A DNA stretch of 64,000 nucleotides from the NCBI GenBank assembly GCA_037974335.1, contig CM075760.1, forward strand, positions 31,146,902 to 31,210,901. Direction: 5' to 3'. Below, one piece after another: positions 33,110 to 44,099 of the stretch (position 1 is its first letter; each line of letters opens with the position of its first letter). The DNA is from Prionace glauca (lineage: Eukaryota > Chordata > Chondrichthyes > Carcharhiniformes > Carcharhinidae). Made by a program: the position numbers and the translations under genes. The notes under the pieces are model-generated. The model was not told the DNA's origin. It saw only the letters and a list, made by a program, of their open reading frames with translations, and searched no databases.

Positions 33110-33860
33110 AAAGACATTATTTGTTAATATATCGAAACCAGCCTGCAAACCTGCAAGGGGTGAACACAAATCACTAACGCACCAAAATGGTAGGGCGTTT
33201 AGGAAAATTACAAAATATCGAGATGTAGGGGTACAAGGTCAGAGCTCAATGAAAGTGGAGTTACAGGTGGAGATGATGGTGAAGAAGGCATTCGACATGC
33301 TTCGTTTCATTGGTGTGAACATTGAATGCAGGGGTTGTACTAGACGTTGGAATACTGTGTACAGCCCTGGTCACTCTATTATAGAAAGGATATTATTAAA
33401 CAAGAAAGAGTGCAGAAAAGATTTACGAATGTGCTCACGGGACTTGATGGTTTGAGTTATAAGAAGTGGTTGGATAGATTGGTTATTTTCTGGAGCGCAG
33501 GGGGCTGAGGGGTTATCTTATAGAGGTTCATGTAATAATATGGAGCATAGTTCAGCTTAGATAGTGCATATCTTTTTCCAACTGCATTGGTGTCTAAATC
33601 TAGAGGGCATAGGTTTAACGTGAGTAGGGAAAGATTTAAAAGAGTCCAGAGGCACTTTTTTTCGCACAAAGGGTCGTGAATGTCTGGAACAAGTTGCCAG
33701 AGCTAGTGGTACAGGCGGGTATAATTTTGTCTTAAAAAAAAACGCCAGCTATCGAGGAATATGAGCCAAACTCAGGCAATAGGTACCATTTTAGTTGTTT
33801 AAAAAGGGAGGCATAGATATGTCGGGCCGAATGGCCTGTTTCAATGCTGTAAAACTCTGT
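33110..33860 (+). mobile_element. LINE 3' fragment
   Basis: Encodes degraded C-terminal LINE domain text (QGQSSMKVELQVEMMVKKAF, MLRFIGVNIEC) and ends with GGGCCGAATGGCCTGTTTC, the common LINE 3'-end phrase. Many frame breaks. Confidence 0.65.
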
Positions 33861-34676
33861 GAGTGATTGACTCTGTTTCATCTTCCTGATTCTCCCAGAT
33901 ACTGATTACAGATGAGTCAGCCTCGGATTTAAATGGATGAAGGAGATATCATTATGCTGGGTTGTAAAATGCGATTGGCTGAGTAACTTGTCAGGAATTA
34001 TGATTGCTGTATCTTTGCTGAACTTAACTGATTTTTAAACTAACATGAGGCGGGAATGATCGATAAGAAAATCTATAATTGATCTGTTATTGATTGTACA
34101 CGTTAGATTCATTGGAAAGTTCTGCGCTCTGTTCCAGAGCCACTTAACCCTTTCTGTCATCTCCCAGAAGCTGTTTGTTGTGTTTTTGTTTTAAATAAAT
34201 ATTACGTCTTTATACAGAGATATCTGCCTCGTGAGTTTATATTCTCTGTAGTTAAAGACAGTATTGGTCACCTCAAATTATCCCATAACACTAGCCGTAA
34301 TTTGGAAATGTGTAATTTATTATGTTCTTATGTGAAATCCGCCTCGATCTCTTGGTTGAACCTGATGGTTTGCACCTCTGTTCTGCCTGTGTTCTCTATC
34401 TAGCTTGTGGTATACCTGACTTGTAAGTATTGCATCAGACGATGTTTAGAGAAACTCACTCTGTTAACCCACGCTGTTGCGACTCTGATAGTGTTTTTAA
34501 GGGGCAGGGAAAGGAAACTATTTCCTCCCAAACACGAACCCCCATTGGTCGCGGATGAAGCAGAACCTTTACTGTTTAGAATTACCTGAAACTCGGTCAG
34601 TGACAGATCAGTTTATGAGTGAAATCATCGGTGTCTCCGCCTTCTTCACTCATTCTGTCTCTGGATTTTATCTAAG

Positions 34677-34920
34677 TAAAAAGTCTGACAACATCAGGTT
34701 TTAGTCCAACCGATTTATTTGATAATATTCTCACAAGCTTTCGAGGGGGCAGCCTCTTCGTCAGGTGAATGGAGAGTTCTCTCTCCATTCACCTGACGAA
34801 GAGGCTGCCCCCTCGAAAACTTGTGAGAATATTATCAAATAAATCGGTTGGACTAAAACCTGGTGTTGTCAGACTTTTTACTGTGTTCACGCCAGTCCAA
34901 CGCCGGCATACCCACATCAC
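34677..34920. repeat. Palindromic pair of SINEs with target-site duplication
   Basis: Two copies of the CTGATGAAGGGGCAGC-family SINE lie head to head around a centre near 34778, giving a near-perfect inverted repeat of roughly 95 bases per arm (GTCTGACAACATCAGG... mirrored by ...CCTGGTGTTGTCAGAC), with 3' extra sequence on one side. The unit is flanked by a 13-base direct repeat GATTTTATCTAAG at 34664-34676 and 34921-34933, so it entered as one event. The left arm of the Ig duplication has the uninterrupted site near 1043-1050. Confidence 0.9.
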
Positions 34921-35134
34921 GATTTTATCTAAGACAGGCAGAGATGAAGATGTATTTACACGGATTGGCCACGGGGTGGCGCAGAGACTCTTTCACTGAA
35001 CGGCCTTGAGTTCAACCACATCCCAGACATGACCGGGGGAACATTCCTGTCTGGGAAAAGGGGGAAACCCTATAATAGGGAAAATGGGGCGGAGGTGATG
35101 GGTTCGGAGAACAGAATGAAGCCAAGCCAGAGAT

Positions 35135-35619
35135 GGTTAAAGTTTAATTCAATATTTATTTCAAAAATTCAGAGAATATTTTACAGCAAAATTATTTTTT
35201 TAAGACACGGAAGTGAACACAGCGATCGAGCTTCACATTGAGAACAGAACACATGCACAGAGAATCCGTCAATATTTGTACATCTGTTCCATACACCAGA
35301 AAGGGAAAACAGGACATTAATAGAATGAGGAATTAACAAAGGTGAATAAGGAATTAGAAACGTTCTTATTTATCCATGAAATTTAAATACGGGAAAACTA
35401 TTAATCACAATTAAATTTATAAGAAAAATGTGTCGTATATTTCACACTGAAAATTGAAATAAGGTCTATGATTGCTTCAGTTTCAGATTCAGAATGATAA
35501 ACTGTAAGAATTTTACTGATAGAGTCACCAAGAGGAGATATTGTACATGAGCCACACAGAGATCTTGATAATCAGCTGAGGGGAATCTGCAGCGTCCAAA
35601 ATTCAACCCATCATTTGAT
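35135..35619 (-). CDS. IGHM: IgM membrane exon TM2 and 3' UTR (right cluster)
   Basis: TTTTACAG acceptor, then ATC AAA TGA at 35619-35611; the rest is 3' UTR. AATAAA on the minus strand at 35160-35155 should direct cleavage near 35135. Same structure as the left cluster. Confidence 0.87.
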
Positions 35620-35759
35620 CTGTAAAATAAAGATACAATATTGAAGCATTTGTTTATGATGTGGGACATTAATGTTAGAGTTTTTAATCAGTGAAACATT
35701 GAGAGATTTTTCAAATCCATTCTGCCAGTGTGAAATGTGAGTGAGTTGAATCATCTCAC

Positions 35760-35887
35760 CTTCACCAGAGTGACGGCAGTACTGTAGAAAATGCTCAGGA
35801 AGAACAGGACGATGAATGTGGAAGCGGTTGTCCAGATGTTGCTGTTATCATCCTCATTGTCTTCAATCCAGATGCGGTCGGTGAGGT
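35760..35887 (-). CDS. IGHM: IgM membrane exon TM1 (right cluster)
   Basis: Encodes [14 protein letters not shown], an acidic spacer, and a transmembrane helix ([17 protein letters not shown]) ending ...LVK, with GTGAGA donor. It joins in phase to the internal donor in CH4 at 39562 (codon G|AC) to give membrane IgM. The helix has the polar residues (Ser, Thr, Tyr) that IgM anchors use to pair with signalling partners. Confidence 0.95.
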
Positions 35888-36300
35888 CTAGGGGCGGAGA
35901 CCAGAAATTGAAATTAAATTACTTTATTTATCCAGGGATTTTTTTTCTTTTCCCTGTTCTCCTTCATAAACTGTTAATGTATTCTCTGTATATTTTTCAA
36001 TGTCTATCTACTCTTACATTCAGGACACTCAGTAACCAATCTCCGTACCAATGTTCACACTTGATCGTTATGTACATTCCTTGGACAGTCCATGCCAGAA
36101 AGCACTGAAGATGTTTTCTTGAGTATCAGTTCATTTTTGATCAATTTGGCACTATCCCTCATTGAAGAATATTATGACTGATATGGAGGAACGTTCACTG
36201 ATCAATGATTGTTTCCAAAGATGGTGACTGACATGTAAACTGTGATTGTTGCTGTTTAAGAGCCGGGATGTAATTTCTGATTTCTTATTTATGGTTGGAA

Positions 36301-37125
36301 TTGTGAGGTGGTCCACTTTGGTAGGAAGAATGGTAGGAAGGACTATTACTTACGTGGCGAAAAACTGCAGCAGGCGACGGTGCAGAGGGACCTCGGGGTC
36401 CTTGTGCATGAGTCGCAAAAACCCAGCTTTCAGGTGCAGCAGGTGGTCAGGAAGGCGAATGGGATGCTGGCCTTCATAGCGAGGGGGATTGAATATAAAA
36501 GTAGTGAAGTCTTGCTACAGCTGTATAGGGCATTGGTGAGGCCGCAGCTGGAGTACTGTGTGCAGTTTTGGGCGCCGCACCTGCGCAAGGATATTTTGGC
36601 CCTGGAGGGAGTGCAGAGGAGGTTTACTAGGCTGATACCGGAGTTGAGGGGATTGAGCTATGAGGAGAGGCTGAATAAACTAGGCTTGTACTCGTTAGAG
36701 TTTAGAAGAATGAGGGGAGATCTTATTGAGACATATAAGATGATGAATGGGATGGATAGGATAGAGGTGGAGAGAATCTTCCCGCTCAAAAAAGACAGTA
36801 GGACTAGGGGGCACAGCCTCAAGATAAAGGGGGGGGGGCGGTTTAGAACAGAGTTGAGGAGGAACTTCTTCACTCAAAGGGTGGTGAATCTCTGGAATTC
36901 TCTGCCCGTTGAAGTAGTGGAGGCTGCCTCGCTAAATATTTTGAAGAAGCGCGTTGATGGTTTTTTGATAAGAGAGGGGATTAAGGGTTATGGGGAGAGG
37001 GCGAGAAGGTGGAACTGAGCCACGACAGATCAGCCATGATCTTATTGAATGGCGGGGCAGGCTCGAAGGGCTAGATGGCCCACTCCTGCTCCTATTTCTT
37101 ATGTTCTTATGTTGTTATGTAAGTA
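36301..37125 (+). mobile_element. CR1 LINE 3' fragment in the CH4-TM1 intron
   Basis: Open for 236 codons from 36308 (VHFGRKNGRKDYYLRGEKLQ... to the C-terminal domain VRPQLEYCVQFWAPHLRKDI), then the 3' UTR and (TTCTTATG)n tail. Nearly identical to 11165-11966 of the LINE at 8641, so the two are recent copies of one subfamily. Antisense to the Ig gene. Confidence 0.9.
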
Positions 37126-38430
37126 GATCACTAGCTTAATTTAGTTTTTCCACGTGTTTTTGGTGCAATGTACATTGGGCGTGTTGTCGGTAGATATGTC
37201 CATTAAAATTCATGTTTAAATTTTACTTTCATCATTTACCTTATTTAAGATTTTACATTTGTGTGCGTGTGCATGATCATCTCGTGCTCTGCATTAATCT
37301 TTGGCTCTGAGTTAATACATGTACAAGAGCGTTAATGTACGCATTCATTCCCCTGTATTTGTTGATTTGTGTAGTTGTGTGTCTACATCTGAGTGTATAT
37401 TTCATTTTTTCTGGTATTGTGTGTGAATGACTCTATTATTGTGTTAAGTCCATGTATAATTATTAATGCCACTCTTAATCGGTGCACATGTGCCTCTTTC
37501 TATTACTATTTCTTAATTTCTGTCATTCTAGTAATGTTTGTTTCCCTTTCTGTGTGCGTCAGTTTTCCCATTTGTTTGTGTGTACTTGTTAACATGTATG
37601 TATGTATATACGTGTTGATAGTTCTTCATAACGATATCTTGATTCGTGTTTGTGTTTCGATATGTAGTAATGTGTGCTATGGTATTCTGTTCTGTTTGAG
37701 CATGTTAATGTTTGTGTCCACATGTTTGCGTGCAAATGTTTTGCTGTCCATTCATCTATATGCAGCCTGCTTCTTTGTTTATATGCATTTCCATATATAT
37801 CTGTTAATGTACATAACATTGTCTGTGTCTTTATGTATATCCCTGTCAGGGTGAATGTGTGCTAATATATATACTTACTTGAGTATATGTATGTGTTTGT
37901 GCATTTATGTGGGTCTAAAGATGTGCGGGTTAGGTTCATTGGCTATGCTAAAATTGCCCCTTAGTATCCTGGGATGTGTAGGTTAGAGGGATTAGCAGGT
38001 AAAATAGGTAGGGATATGTGGATAGGGTCTGGGTGGGATTTTGTTCGGTGCAGACTCGATGGGCCGAAGGGCCTGTTTCTGCACTGTAGGGTTCTATGGA
38101 TAATACATGCACATGTATCTATCTGTCGATGCATGTATGTGTTTGTGTCTGGGTCTGTGTACCGATACAGTGAAGTGTATGAACTTGTGTGTTTTATGTG
38201 TATTTATGTGAGTGCTTTTGGAAATATTTGATTGTGTGCGTATGTTGTTGTTTTAGTGCCTGTTTGTACAAGTTTGAATCGACACATTCGTGTGTGTGTG
38301 TGTATGTACGGCTACACCTGTATTTCTAATTGTGATAGTTTTGTGTAGTATTGTCAGTGTGTATATGTTTTAACTGTTGCGTCAAGTTTTACCGGCAATT
38401 GTTAACTGAACGTGATCCAAACAATCCGAA
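37126..38430. repeat. TG-rich low-complexity tract in the CH4-TM1 intron
   Basis: Degenerate (TG)n with interspersed TATG and TGTTTGTG units on the plus strand; a partial SINE lies inside at 37915-38100. The long ORFs here are low-complexity artefacts. Confidence 0.75.
37915..38100 (+). repeat. tRNA-derived SINE, 3' body
   Basis: AAAGATGTGCGGGTTAGGTT to GATGGGCCGAAGGGCCTGTTTCTGCACTG, the 3' half of the family seen at 13634 and 20665. Confidence 0.8.
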
Positions 38431-39454
38431 TAATGGAGCATATTTTCAGGCTTTGCTGTTTAAATGTCTTTTATGTGAGTGGCACGGTGATATCAGGAGA
38501 GTGAATGAAATAATTCATTGATGCATCTCAGAATCATCAGGGACAGAACAGTGACAACTGGGGAGGATTATATTACTTGTTTAAATTTGTATTATGGGAA
38601 ATCAATGTCAGCACATGATTAACAGGAACAAGCATGTTGAAACATTTTTGAATTATGTTGCATAAATATATATGCATATGTTAGTTTATGTGTATTATAT
38701 ACTTCAATGATACTTTGATAATGAGAATGATACTTCAAAATCTGGAGCAAAAAAAAACGGAAGCTAATTTATACTGATGACAACTGACTCCTGATTAGAG
38801 AGCCGTTCCCTTCCAAACACGCGAGTTAGGGAGAAGGAGGGCAGTGAGCTCATAGTTTCCCTCTCTCTACCCTGTGATGCAATGCCCCTGATGGTTCTAA
38901 CCACTGAGGGGGTGGAGATGCAATGGACTAAATAATGACATTCCTCCTCTTTTCATTGAGGAAGTTGTGGTATAGGGGTTAGTTATTGATCCTCCCCTCT
39001 CTTTGTTGGATGAGTAGGAATCCAGAATGTTAACAATTTCACTCTCCCTCAATCTGATGGGGGATTATTTCTCTATGTTTATGTGTGACCCTTACTTCTG
39101 TTCAGTGGGTGTGATGCAGCAGCTTACAGCTGACATGAAAGGGTAAAGGCATGGACAATGAGAGAAACAGGAACACCGAGATCTAAATATTGAGAATGTT
39201 TGACGCAAATGTTGAAATTGTCGGATTTTTCCTCAGGGAGGAAAGTCGGTGAAGACATTTTGGAGAATCCTGTAATAAATGTGCTCTACTCTGTCTCTAA
39301 GACAGGATGGATCTGAGCTGGGAGCATTGGTTCAACAAGACTTCGGTCTGAGGCCTGAAAATACCTGACTCAAGCCAAAAAATATCTACTGGAAGGAAAA
39401 CTGAAAAGCAATCAATGAAGCGATTGGGTATTTCATTTATCGTTAGAGGAAAAT
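38431..39454. other. Intron DNA, nothing recognised
   Basis: Between CH4's 3' UTR and the TG-rich tract. No repeat family or ORF recognised. Confidence 0.5.
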
Positions 39455-39891
39455 GATTTTATTCTTTTTATTGTAGTTTTTAATGTAACCGGGTGATTCT
39501 CATTGACATGAATTAACAGTGTCCATCAGTGCAAGGGAAATGTTCACAAAACTGGGTTTACCGCTGGATTTGTCAACTGTTCTGTTGATGATCTTCAAGG
39601 GGATGGCTTCATGTCCCACCACACAGGAGTAAGAAGCGCCGCTGGACCATTCCTCTGCTGCAATGGATAACAGGCTGTACATGAAGAAGGAGCGATTGCC
39701 GTTCTCCGCCACCACCTCGGTGTTCCTGTAGTTCCCGGGATTCACCGGCTTGTCGTTGACGGTCCACTTGACGAAGATCCCTCGGGGGGAGAAACCTCTC
39801 ACTAAGCAGCTGAGGGAGATGAAACTCTGAGCGGAGACGTCTTCTGCCGAGGGCAGGAGGACAGAGACGACCGGTTCCCGCGGATTTGGAT
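39455..39891 (-). CDS. IGHM: IgM CH4 exon with secretory tail
   Basis: Begins [19 protein letters not shown] after a TTTCTGCAG acceptor. The C1-type Ig fold shows Cys in ISLSCLV, Trp in FVKWTVND and Cys in ASYSCVV, and the secretory tail follows: [15 protein letters not shown], then TGA at 39502-39500. The tail has the N-glycosylation site (NIS) and penultimate-region Cys that let IgM polymerise. An internal donor (AGCG|GTAAAC, exon end 39562) leads to TM1 for the membrane form. AATAAA signals on the minus strand at 39472-39467 and 39463-39458 serve the secreted mRNA. Confidence 0.95.
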
Positions 39892-40082
39892 CTGCAGAAA
39901 ATGTACAATAAATGTCAATAAACTGGAAAATTCTGGAGGCAATGAAACCGCTGGTGAGATATCAGGAAAGTGTCCTTCGTTTTTGCTTTTAAATGTTTCC
40001 ATTTTTGACTTCCAGCTTGGAGGGGAGGTGAACACAATTGTTTTCTCAAATAACTCAGGGGGGCTGACTGGGAAGTTTCAGA

Positions 40083-40250
40083 AATTTTACAGCACAGAAT
40101 CAGGCCATTCGGCCGAACTGATCCACTTTTCTTATTGGTTTCCTAGTTTTGATGCACCACATCAGACTCCCCCCTTCTTCTTCGATATAAACCCAGTAAC
40201 ATCGCCTTCAGTTCACTTTTCATTCATCAACACATCAAACTCCCCATAAA
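40083..40250. repeat. Possible LINE-end fragment in the CH3-CH4 intron
   Basis: Starts TTTACAGCACAGAATCAGGC CATTCGGCC, the antisense phrasing of LINE/SINE 3' ends. Short and diverged. Confidence 0.4.
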
Positions 40251-40379
40251 AATATCGATCGGCCCATAGTCGCTTCGTTGTAGTTTTTATTTCCATTCAG
40301 GAGAGACCATTAATGCACTGAATATTAAATATTGACTTGTACACTTCCACTGGAGATAGCCACAGAGATGCATTTACAT

Positions 40380-41113
40380 AGAAACATTGAAACATAGAAT
40401 AGTACAGCACAGTACAGGCCCTATGGCCCTCAATGCTGTGCCGAACTATGTCCAATCCTAAGATCAAGCTATCCCACTCCCTATCATTCTGGTGTGCTCC
40501 ATGAGCCTATCCAATAACGGCTTGACACTTCTCAAAGTGTCCGACTCCACTATCGCAGCAGGCAATGTATTCTACACCCCACCATTCGGTGAGTGAATAA
40601 TGTACCTTGGACATCCCTCCTATATCTCCCACCATGAACCTTAAATTTATGTCCCCTAGTAACAGCTGCATCCACCTGAGGAAATATTCTCTGCACGTCC
40701 ACTCTATCTATCCTCCTCATCATCTTATACATCTCTTTTAAGTCGCCTTTGATCCTCCTCTGTTCTAAAGAGAAAAGCCCCAGCTCTCTCAACCTTTCCT
40801 CATAAGACCTACCCTCCAAACCAGGCAGCATCCTGGTAAATCTCCACTGCACTCTCTCCAATGCTCCCACATCCTTCTTATAGTGAGGTTACCAGAACTG
40901 CACTCAATATTCCAAATGTGATCCGATATAGTTGCAGCATAACCCCACAGCCTTCAACTCAAACTCCCTATAAATAACCGGTAAAACACAATAGGTCTTC
41001 TTCACGGCTCTATCCACTTGAGTGGTAACCTTTAGAGATCTGGGAATATGAACCCCAAGATCTTTCAGTTCCTCCACAATCCTCAGAACCCTACCTACAC
41101 TTTGACCCCACAT
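40380..41113 (-). mobile_element. CR1 LINE 3' fragment in the CH3-CH4 intron
   Basis: Minus strand encodes LKDLGVHIPRSLKVTTQVD near 41070 and GALERVQWRFTRMLPGLEG, EERLRELGLFSLEQRRIKGD at 40870-40700, the C-terminal LINE domain, then the 3' end with AACATAGAA-type tail at 40380. Closest in text to the subfamily at 23541. Same strand as the Ig gene. Confidence 0.85.
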
Positions 41114-41138
41114 TTATTGCTTCAATCTCTCAGCTCAC

Positions 41139-41447
41139 CTGTTTCCTTGTGGATAGATGCTCTTAAAGGAGTCGGCAGATCCTGATGGTTCACCACGCAC
41201 TCAAACACAGCTGCACTCAGCCAGGCTTGTGTGGAGATGTTTAATTTGCTGATCACGCTGTCAGGATCCGCTCCGGGCTTTTCGGCAATCTCTGATTTCA
41301 AATACTTCCTGTCTCGGATCCAGGACACGTTAACTCCATAAGGAGCATGAGAAATGATGCAGGTTAAGGTCGCGGTCGCCTCCAGTAAGACCTGTTCTAT
41401 TGGTGGTGGCTGTATCTTCACTGTAGATTCATGGCATTCGAGAGGGT
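41139..41447 (-). CDS. IGHM: IgM CH3 exon
   Basis: 309 bases, phase 1|2, TTCACAG acceptor and GTGAGC donor. Encodes [16 protein letters not shown], first Ig Cys in ATLTCIISH, Trp in [17 protein letters not shown] (glycosylation site) and second Cys in AVFECVVNH. Ig C1-type domain of the heavy chain, with an extra Cys near its start (LECHE) that may form an inter-chain bond. Confidence 0.95.
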
Positions 41448-41889
41448 CTGTGAATGAAAAATTAAAATCAACCCTAGTTCCCCTTCAGAAGCAGGACAGT
41501 AGTCTTCAGCCTGAAGGAGACCAAGTTGCCTTCGAGGTATCAATCTCCAACTATCGCCTTTCAATTTCTATAGGCGATGGCAAACCAGCTTGTTCTATGA
41601 AATTATTCCCTTTATTAAAGTATTGTAGCTGCTGTATCATTCTCATGAATCAGCATTACAACTAATACCATCCTGAACTCAGGAACAAAGTACTGGCCGT
41701 TGCTTTATAAGGTTAAGATGCATTTTGCAATATTTTACCCCTGTGCTGTGACCTGTGAAACACTCCGATACCCAATGTCTCTCCAAGTCTTACCGGCTGT
41801 CTCAAGAAAAAAAAAAGGTCACGTCAAGGCCACCTCACTCACTTCAAGACAGAAGGGAACATTATTTGAAAAGGAGACAGTGGCATGGT
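41448..41889. other. CH2-CH3 intron, left part, nothing recognised
   Basis: No recognised element. The rest of this intron (41890-42150) holds a SINE-like repeat. Confidence 0.5.
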
Positions 41890-42150
41890 GTGTTGTCGAT
41901 AGGGTTGTAACCTAGGGCGACACTCTGTGGAAATAGATTCGAATCTCACCACTGCAGATGGTGAAATGGGAATTTAATAAAAATCAGTGATTAAAAGTCA
42001 AATGATCACCATGAAGCCTTTGTTGTAAAAGCCCACCTGGTTCACGAATGTCCTTTAGAAAAGTAAACCTGCTGTCTTTATCTGGCCTGGCATGCATGTG
42101 ACTCCAGATTCACAGCAAAGTGGTTGACACTTAAGTGCTGTCAGGGATGG
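41890..42150 (+). repeat. SINE-like dispersed repeat in the CH2-CH3 intron
   Basis: Same family as 7840-8140: GTGTTGTCGATAGGGTTG..., GATTCGAATCTCACCACTGC (B-box-like), GATCACCATGAAGCC, CTGGTTCACGAATGTCC, GTGACTCCAGATTCACAGC. Antisense to the Ig gene. Confidence 0.7.
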
Positions 42151-42344
42151 AATATAAATGCACATCTCAGGAAGCAATAACAAAAATTGCTGTTGTGATG
42201 AAAATCTGAGTAGCGCTGTCCAAATGCAGTAAAATACATGACAATAACTTATAAATTGTTCGATGCTTTGTACTAATTTTAATAGATCCCTAATTCCAAT
42301 TAACATCAGAATGGTATATTTTATGCACGATTTGAGTCTCTTAC

Positions 42345-42656
42345 CCCGAGGTACGCTGATGTTCAGACTCTGAGTGTCTCCTCGGTGAGTGACCTGGCAG
42401 GTATAGACCGCTTTGCTGAACCGTTCCCCAACGGAGACTGTCAGCCGACTGCTGGCCGAGAAGTTCCCGTTCAATCGATAGGGGGGAGAGGTGACAATTC
42501 CTGAATGCGTGGGTTCCCCATTCTTCAGCCAACTCACTTCCATTGACCCTGGCTGGAAATCGATGATTGAACAGACGATGGTTGCAAATTTGCTGCTTGA
42601 GATTTCTTCACTCGAACTCACGGTGAGGATAACGGTTGGATGGAAAACTTGAGGAC
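42345..42656 (-). CDS. IGHM: IgM CH2 exon
   Basis: 312 bases, phase 1|2. Encodes [18 protein letters not shown], Cys in ATIVCSIID, Trp in [13 protein letters not shown] and NISVP glycosylation sites, and Cys in VYTCQVTH. The first Cys is formed across the CH1-CH2 junction (T|GT). The acceptor is CTGAAG rather than CAG, and the donor GTAAGA is good. Confidence 0.94.
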
Positions 42657-42865
42657 CTTCAGAAAAAAAGCATATTCGTCATTTCCTGCCGAAGATGTGG
42701 ATCTATTAAACTTTTGTTGATATTAGCAACTCATTTGCAGTCTATAGACACTAGCCGGAACAATCCAGGGGTCTGGATTATGCACATCTATTTAACTGAG
42801 TAATAACCAAGGCCCTACATGCTAACCACAGTGTTTGTGTTTCACACAAGCTCCATAACACTTAC

Positions 42866-43165
42866 ATGTTATTTCAACGCTCTTGACTGAGCTGCTGTGT
42901 TGAACCTCACAGTCAATTCTGGGACATTCTCCCGCTGAGTCGCTGATGGTTAACTGGCTGCTCAGGGTGTAGGTTCCCTTCGTGTTTCGCACTGACGGGT
43001 ACGTCTTAAACCCAGTGGTGAACGGCTGCCCATTTTTCTTCCATGTCACTTTGGAGACATCTGGAAGGTAATCCATCGCCAAACAGCCGTAAGTGATGGA
43101 GCCGCCGGAGTTCTGCTGCTGACAGGAGGAGACCAGGCCGTAGAGAGTGGGCGGAGACGGTGTCG
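42866..43165 (-). CDS. IGHM: IgM CH1 exon
   Basis: 300 bases, CTTTCCCAG acceptor, GTAAGT donor. Encodes [15 protein letters not shown], Cys in [12 protein letters not shown], Trp in [19 protein letters not shown], and Cys in IDCEVQH. The Cys in LVSSC or GECPRIDC is a candidate for pairing with the light chain. A|CG reading from J gives Ala at the junction, as expected for V-J-C splicing. Confidence 0.95.
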
Positions 43166-43264
43166 CTGGGAAAGAATAGCCAATTGAACAAGTTAGACTC
43201 TTATTTGCGTTTATTAAGTCATCAAACATATTGTTACAAATATGTTTCTGTATTAGATATAGCT

Positions 43265-43405
43265 TTTGGCGTTGAAGGGATGAAGGGATGTGGGTAGTAG
43301 ATATGATCAGGATATTGATGAGCTCTGACCAAAGTGAATGGTGGAGTCGGCTCAATGGGCCGAATGGTCTACTCCGGCTTCTATTTTCTATGTTTCTATC
43401 TCAAA
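43265..43405 (+). mobile_element. LINE 3'-end fragment just 5' of CH1
   Basis: GAAGGGATGAAGGGATGTGG to GGGCCGAATGGTCTACTCCGG and a CTATGTTTCTAT tail: the last ~140 bases of a LINE. It lies 100 bases upstream of CH1 on the opposite strand. Confidence 0.65.
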
Positions 43406-43675
43406 CATTGATTAAAATTATGGACTTTCCTAACACTTCCTGATTAAAACATACATCCACCTTTGAGATTATGTTACTTCTATCATTTGGGAATTGTCAT
43501 CTCTGCAGAAACTCATATCCCTTTCTCCACTTCTATCAAATTAGCAAGGAAAAAGAACACATTCTGTTAGTCTCAAAATGACATGTCATTCATGAGATTA
43601 ACAGAGAAGATCAAAGATTGTCTCCATTATTGCGGTAACCATTTATTTCTCAAACAACAACACTTCGTTCATATC

Positions 43676-43800
43676 ATCCTCTCACTTGATGAGGGAGCTC
43701 CAACGGCTTGTCATTCCAAATAAACCTGTTGGACTTTAACCTGGTGCAGTGAGATCCTTACTGTGTCCACAACAACCTCACTCCGGCATCTCCACACTAG
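43676..43800 (+). repeat. SINE copy (CTGATGAAGGGGCAGC family)
   Basis: CACTTGATGAGGGAGCTCC, AATAAACCTGTTGGACTTTA, CCTGGTGCAGTGAGATCC, CTCCGGCATCTCCACAC. Confidence 0.7.
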
Positions 43801-44099
43801 TTTTGGAAATTGCCTGGGTTCAAACTGATTGAAGCCCCTTCCTCTCTCCAACTCACTGTCTCTCAATCCACAAAACGGAGATTGTGACTTTGATTCAAAA
43901 ATACCTCCGGAATGAATACGTACTGAAGGATCAGGAAACTCTACATGTGATTATAAATTCAAATAAATGCAACATTGACTCATTGACGGATCATACATTA
44001 GTAGCAAGACTTGGCCATTCGGGATTTGAAGTTTCCTCTATCATTCACTGAGATTACAGATGAACTGATTGTGGTGCTAGCTCTATTCTGAACCTCCTC

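Larger units (their letters stand above)
34228..35973. repeat. Right arm of the inverted duplication
   Basis: Reverse complement of about 1-1490 (see there). It includes TM1, TM2, the 3' UTR and the flank beyond the poly(A) site. Extra length comes from the palindromic SINE pair at 34677-34920 and its duplicated target site. The arms are 32.7 kb apart and enclose the receptor genes and the TCR-type V. Confidence 0.85.
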
